The position numbers and the translations under genes were made by a program. A DNA stretch of 10,324 nucleotides from positions 1 through 10,324 of the forward strand of contig CAVGWF010000035.1 in NCBI GenBank assembly GCA_963632825.1, in the 5' to 3' direction. Shown piece after piece: positions 8,393-10,324 of this stretch (positions are counted from its first letter, which is position 1; the number at the start of each line of letters is the position of its first letter). The DNA comes from F23-B02 sp963632825. GTDB taxonomy: Bacteria; Bacillota; Clostridia; Oscillospirales; Oscillospiraceae. Under the pieces are notes generated by a model that ran no database searches, had not been told where the DNA came from, and saw nothing but the letters and a program-made list of their open reading frames with translations.

Positions 8393-8421
8393 AGTATAGC
8401 ACAGCGCCGTATTAAATTGAA
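8393..8421 (-). promoter_or_regulatory. Promoter of the nucleotidase gene (extended -10)
   Basis: On the - strand, TATACT (8393-8398) is preceded by TGC, giving an extended -10 element. A weak -35, TTCAAT (8416-8421), lies 17 bases further upstream. A transcript would start near 8386 and carry a leader of about 40 bases to the ATG. Confidence 0.6.
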
Positions 8422-8460
8422 GTCTGAAATAGAGAACACTCAATATTTTACATCCGTATA

Positions 8461-8480
8461 GAAAACCGCCGCCGGTTTTC
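8461..8480. other. Short perfect hairpin upstream of the nucleotidase promoter
   Basis: GAAAACCG and CGGTTTTC pair perfectly around a CCGC loop. It is not followed by a T run on either strand, so it does not look like a terminator. It lies about 40 bases upstream of the nucleotidase -35 and might be an operator or the edge of another repeat; no function is assigned. Confidence 0.4.
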
Positions 8481-8514
8481 GTGCATAATTACCAAGCTGC
8501 TCATACCGGTCTGA

Positions 8515-8801
8515 AGGCAGCAATATTGTATCGGCTTGCGCCGACGATATATTTCCACCTCGTCAGTCGGCTTCGCCGACAGCTTCCCCTCCAAGGGGAA
8601 GCCAGCCACTCGCCGTGGCGGGCAATGCGCAACTGGCACTGGCAGGTTGTTTAGCTGCGCCGTCACGGTAACGCACTGGGGCAAAGGATTTTGCCCTTGC
8701 CTTCCCCTTGGAGGGGAAGGTGGGTCGGAGCGCAGCGGAGAGCCGGATGAGGTGAAATTAAATTCGGCGTAAGCCGCACAGCTTTCTAAGCATTGTTGCC
8801 T
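8515..8801. repeat. Hairpin-rich inverted-repeat element, copy 2
   Basis: The left end reproduces copy 1 almost exactly, from AGGCAGCAATATTGTATCGG at 8515 through the GCTTCCCC/GGGGAAGC hairpin (8582-8602). The right end is the inverted counterpart: ATTGTTGCC at 8792-8800 matches the left GGCAGCAAT (8516-8524) at 8 of 9 positions. The segment from GAGGTGAAAT to GGCGTAAGCCG (about 8749-8776) mirrors the left arm. A second hairpin, CCTTCCCC/GGGGAAGG (8700-8720), lets the element alternatively form one long stem, because the 19-base CTTCCCCTCCAAGGGGAAG on the left is the reverse complement of 8701-8719. The middle part differs from copy 1. Short frames across it are repeat translations, not genes. 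Confidence 0.75.
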
Positions 8802-8977
8802 GCGGTACTATTTATTTCCGCCCCATCAGTCGGCTTCGTCGACAGCTTCCCCTCCAAGGGGAAGCCGACGATCCCTCAGTCAGCCATGCGGCTGACAGCT
8901 CCCTTTACGCAAGGGAGCCAAGGGTGCACCGATTCAGTGCGGCGGTTTACCGGTTTTGCCGGTACTCTCAGGTCGGG

Positions 8978-9008
8978 ACACCGCAATAACCGTATCCGTA
9001 GGTGCGGA
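8978..9008. repeat. 31-base satellite repeat, copy B
   Basis: It matches 5564-5594 at 29 of 31 bases. In both places it follows a copy of the hairpin-rich element, so it may be a module of a larger composite repeat. Confidence 0.7.
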
Positions 9009-9026
9009 GGTTCGCCTCTGAAAAAG

Positions 9027-9046
9027 CCTTTACGCAAGGGAGCCAA
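9027..9046. repeat. Third exact copy of the 20-base hairpin-B fragment
   Basis: CCTTTACGCAAGGGAGCCAA occurs here and, identically, at 5422-5441 and 8902-8921. Here the left half of the hairpin is broken (GAAAAAGCC instead of CAGCTCCC), so this is a remnant close to the pstS regulatory region. Confidence 0.7.
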
Positions 9047-9070
9047 TGGGTGCTCCGGTTTTATATGCAT

Positions 9071-9120
9071 TTTACAATAGCATGATTTTCGATTTGACAA
9101 AACGGGAGTATCGTTATAGC
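9071..9120 (+). promoter_or_regulatory. Candidate pstS promoter with possible phosphate-control box
   Basis: TTGACA (9094-9099) is a perfect -35 hexamer. The best -10 after it, TATAGC (9115-9120), is only 15 bases away, so the promoter is imperfect, as is common for activated promoters. Upstream, TTTACA (9071-9076) lies 23 bases before TTGACA, close to two helical turns. That spacing recalls the TTAACA-type direct repeats bound by PhoP in Bacillus. The PhoP link is inference from context. Confidence 0.35.
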
Positions 9121-9147
9121 CGTACCAAGGAAATCAAAGATGAAGAA

Positions 9148-9152
9148 AGGAG
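9148..9152 (+). promoter_or_regulatory. Ribosome binding site of pstS
   Basis: AGGAG, eight bases before the ATG at 9161. It supports this start, which also yields a correctly placed lipoprotein signal. Confidence 0.8.
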
Positions 9153-9160
9153 CTTTTTAG

Positions 9161-10006
9161 ATGAAAAAGCTTATAAGCTTAACTCTCGCGGCGCTTATGG
9201 CGCTCATGCTGTTTGCCGGATGCGGCAGCACCAATGACAGCAATACGGACGGCAATACGGATACCGAGGTGACCGGCACCGTCAGCACCGACGGCTCGAC
9301 CTCAATGGAAAAGGTCATCATGTCGCTGAGCGAATCGTTCCAGGCCGATCACAAGGGCATCACCGTTGGCTACAACCCCACCGGCTCCGGCTCGGGCATC
9401 ACCGCGGTAGCGGAGGGGCGCTGCGATATAGGTCTTGCATCGCGCGCACTCAAGGATGACGAAAAGGCGCAGGGTCTGGAGGAGACCGTCCTCGCTCTCG
9501 ACGGCATCGCCGTCATCGTAAACCCCGAAAATCCCGTCAAGGATCTGAGCATTGAGCAGATCGCAAGGATATACAAAGGTGAGATCACCAACTGGAAGGA
9601 TGTCGGCGGCAATGATGCGGAGATCGTGCTCATCGGCCGTGAGGCAGGAAGCGGCACCCGCGACGGCTTCGAGAGCATCACCGGCACGGAGGATGCCTGC
9701 AAGTACCGTCAGGAGCTGACCAGCACCGGCGATGTCATCACCACCGTTGCGGGCAACCCCAACGCCATCGGCTATGCCTCCCTCGCCTCCGTCAAGGACA
9801 CCGTCAAGGCGCTGTCCGTAGACGGCGTGGCTCCCAGCGAGGCGACCGTTTCCGACGGCAGCTACGCGGTACAGCGTCCCTTTGTTCTCGTAACGAAGAA
9901 GGGTGCCGAGCTCTCTGCGGCAGCTCAGCTGTTCTTCGATTACGCAACGAGCTCCGCGGCAGCGGATGTCATCACCGCGGCAGGCGCGGTCCCCGTGGCG
10001 AAGTAA
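9161..10006 (+). CDS. pstS: Phosphate ABC transporter substrate-binding lipoprotein PstS
   Basis: PstS captures inorganic phosphate at the outer face of the membrane and passes it to the PstCA permease. The 281-residue length is normal for Gram-positive PstS. A lipoprotein signal ends in LFAGC, so Cys21 should be lipidated. A Ser/Thr/Asn/Asp-rich linker follows (22-40). The phosphate-binding signatures are visible: DGSTSMEKV (44-52), TGSGSGI (74-80) and GREAGSGTRDGF (about 159-170), the last being the classic PstS loop with its Ser, Thr and Arg ligands. The 'IGYASL' segment near the C-terminal third is also typical. The next gene, after about 50 bases, is pstC, so this begins a pst operon. 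The divergent wall-anchored nucleotidase could supply its phosphate. Expression is likely to rise on phosphate limitation, as known for the family, though the operator here is only tentative. Confidence 0.97.
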   Translation: MKKLISLTLAALMALMLFAGCGSTNDSNTDGNTDTEVTGTVSTDGSTSMEKVIMSLSESFQADHKGITVGYNPTGSGSGITAVAEGRCDIGLASRALKDDEKAQGLEETVLALDGIAVIVNPENPVKDLSIEQIARIYKGEITNWKDVGGNDAEIVLIGREAGSGTRDGFESITGTEDACKYRQELTSTGDVITTVAGNPNAIGYASLASVKDTVKALSVDGVAPSEATVSDGSYAVQRPFVLVTKKGAELSAAAQLFFDYATSSAAADVITAAGAVPVAK

Positions 10007-10022
10007 GTCAACGGATCGGGAA

Positions 10023-10044
10023 GGCGGTCTCGCGAGAGACCGCC
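10023..10044 (+). other. Intercistronic hairpin between pstS and pstC
   Basis: GGCGGTCTC and GAGACCGCC form a perfect 9-bp stem with a GCGA tetraloop, 16 bases after the pstS stop. There is no T tract after it. It is more likely an RNA-stability or partial-attenuation element that keeps PstS more abundant than the permease than a full terminator. Confidence 0.65.
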
Positions 10045-10056
10045 GTATTGGAATTT

Positions 10057-10324
10057 ATGAAGAGAAAAAATATTGTCGAAACCATAATACACTTAATATT
10101 TCTTCTGCTCGGGCTTGTGACGGTGGCGTGCGTTCTGCTCATAACCGGCTATCTTGTCGTCTCCGGCATACCTGCCATACGCGAGATCGGACTGAGCAAT
10201 TTCCTGTTCGGGAAGAAGTGGGCATCCACCGCCGCAGCACCGAGCTACGGCATCCTGCCCTTTATCCTCACGAGCGTTTACGGCACCGCGGGAGCCATAC
10301 TCATCGGTGTTCCGGTGGGCTTCA
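10057..10324 (+). CDS. pstC: Phosphate ABC transporter permease PstC (3' partial)
   Basis: PstC is one of the two membrane subunits of the high-affinity phosphate importer. Only the first 89 codons are in the window. They encode a short basic N-terminus (MKRKN), a long first membrane helix (about 9-37), then the characteristic PstC stretch 'FLFGKKWAS' (about 49-57). After it comes 'YGILPFILTSVYGTAGAILIGVPVGF', which spans the start of the second helix; the conserved core GILPFILTS is typical of the family. The ATG at 10057 is the only start that keeps the whole first helix, but its ribosome binding site is weak (TTGGA, about 4 bases upstream). This may reflect translational dependence on pstS or deliberately low output. 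It continues beyond the right edge, where pstA and pstB are expected but not seen. Confidence 0.93.
   Translation, partial: MKRKNIVETIIHLIFLLLGLVTVACVLLITGYLVVSGIPAIREIGLSNFLFGKKWASTAAAPSYGILPFILTSVYGTAGAILIGVPVGF

Larger units (their letters stand above)
8807..9056. repeat. Hairpin-rich element, copy 3 (degenerate, abutting copy 2)
   Basis: It starts directly beyond the right end of copy 2, with the left-arm sequence but without its own GCAGCAATATT end. Hairpin GCTTCCCC/GGGGAAGC is at 8845-8865 and GCTCCCTT/AAGGGAGC at 8898-8918, the latter identical to copy 1. An extra stem GTCAGCC/GGCTGAC (8879-8896) is inserted between them, and ACCGG/CCGGT lies at 8949-8963. The right arm seen in copies 1 and 2 is missing. 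Instead the 31-base satellite (8978-9008) and a second fragment of the hairpin-B motif (9027-9046) follow. It is probably a decayed or mosaic copy. Confidence 0.65.

Noticed and set aside
8515..9056. CRISPR array
   Set aside because: The repeated segments are few, long, of unequal length and inverted within each copy. There are no regular spacers and no cas gene in view.
9046..9237. Small frame overlapping the start of pstS
   Set aside because: It crosses the pstS ribosome binding site and start in another frame, has no start signal, and its first part comes from a repeat remnant.

Overview
The window looks like chromosomal DNA from a GC-rich Gram-positive anaerobe, most likely a gut-type member of Clostridia (Oscillospirales-like). 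The signs are Gram-positive-style ribosome binding sites (AGGAGG), a lipoprotein PstS with a lipobox, a nucleotidase anchored by three S-layer homology (SLH) domains, and a family of hairpin-rich dispersed repeats. I associate those repeats with Oscillospiraceae/Ruminococcaceae genomes from memory only, without a search. Taxonomy is an inference.

Layout. (1) 1-5310, + strand: two tightly spaced genes. The first is a very large protein cut by the left edge. It has a soluble, probably helical N-terminal part, an 86-residue strongly hydrophobic block, and almost 1000 residues of degenerate beta-rich repeats built around Tyr-rich strands (YLYYTT / YIYIGY type). The second is a secreted protein made of two copies of one domain exactly 213 residues apart. 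I recognise neither as a named family. (2) 5311-5658: the gap between convergent genes holds an inverted-repeat element (copy 1), a short extra repeat and a strong symmetric terminator. (3) 5659-8346, - strand: a secreted 5'-nucleotidase/metallophosphatase with an added N-terminal domain of lower GC and three C-terminal SLH domains. (4) 8347-9160: the roughly 0.8 kb divergent intergenic region contains a promoter for the nucleotidase, two more copies of the repeat family lying end to end, and a probable regulatory region for pstS. I see no gene in it. (5) 9161-10324, + strand: pstS followed by the start of pstC, which runs off the right edge.

How the genes fit together. The nucleotidase and the Pst transporter make sense as neighbours. 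The wall-anchored enzyme would release phosphate from nucleotides outside the cell, PstS would capture it at the membrane, and PstC with partners beyond the window would import it. The first two genes appear to form a separate two-gene operon for surface or secreted proteins. They are the best candidates here for something undescribed. The repeats fill both intergenic regions that flank the nucleotidase gene.
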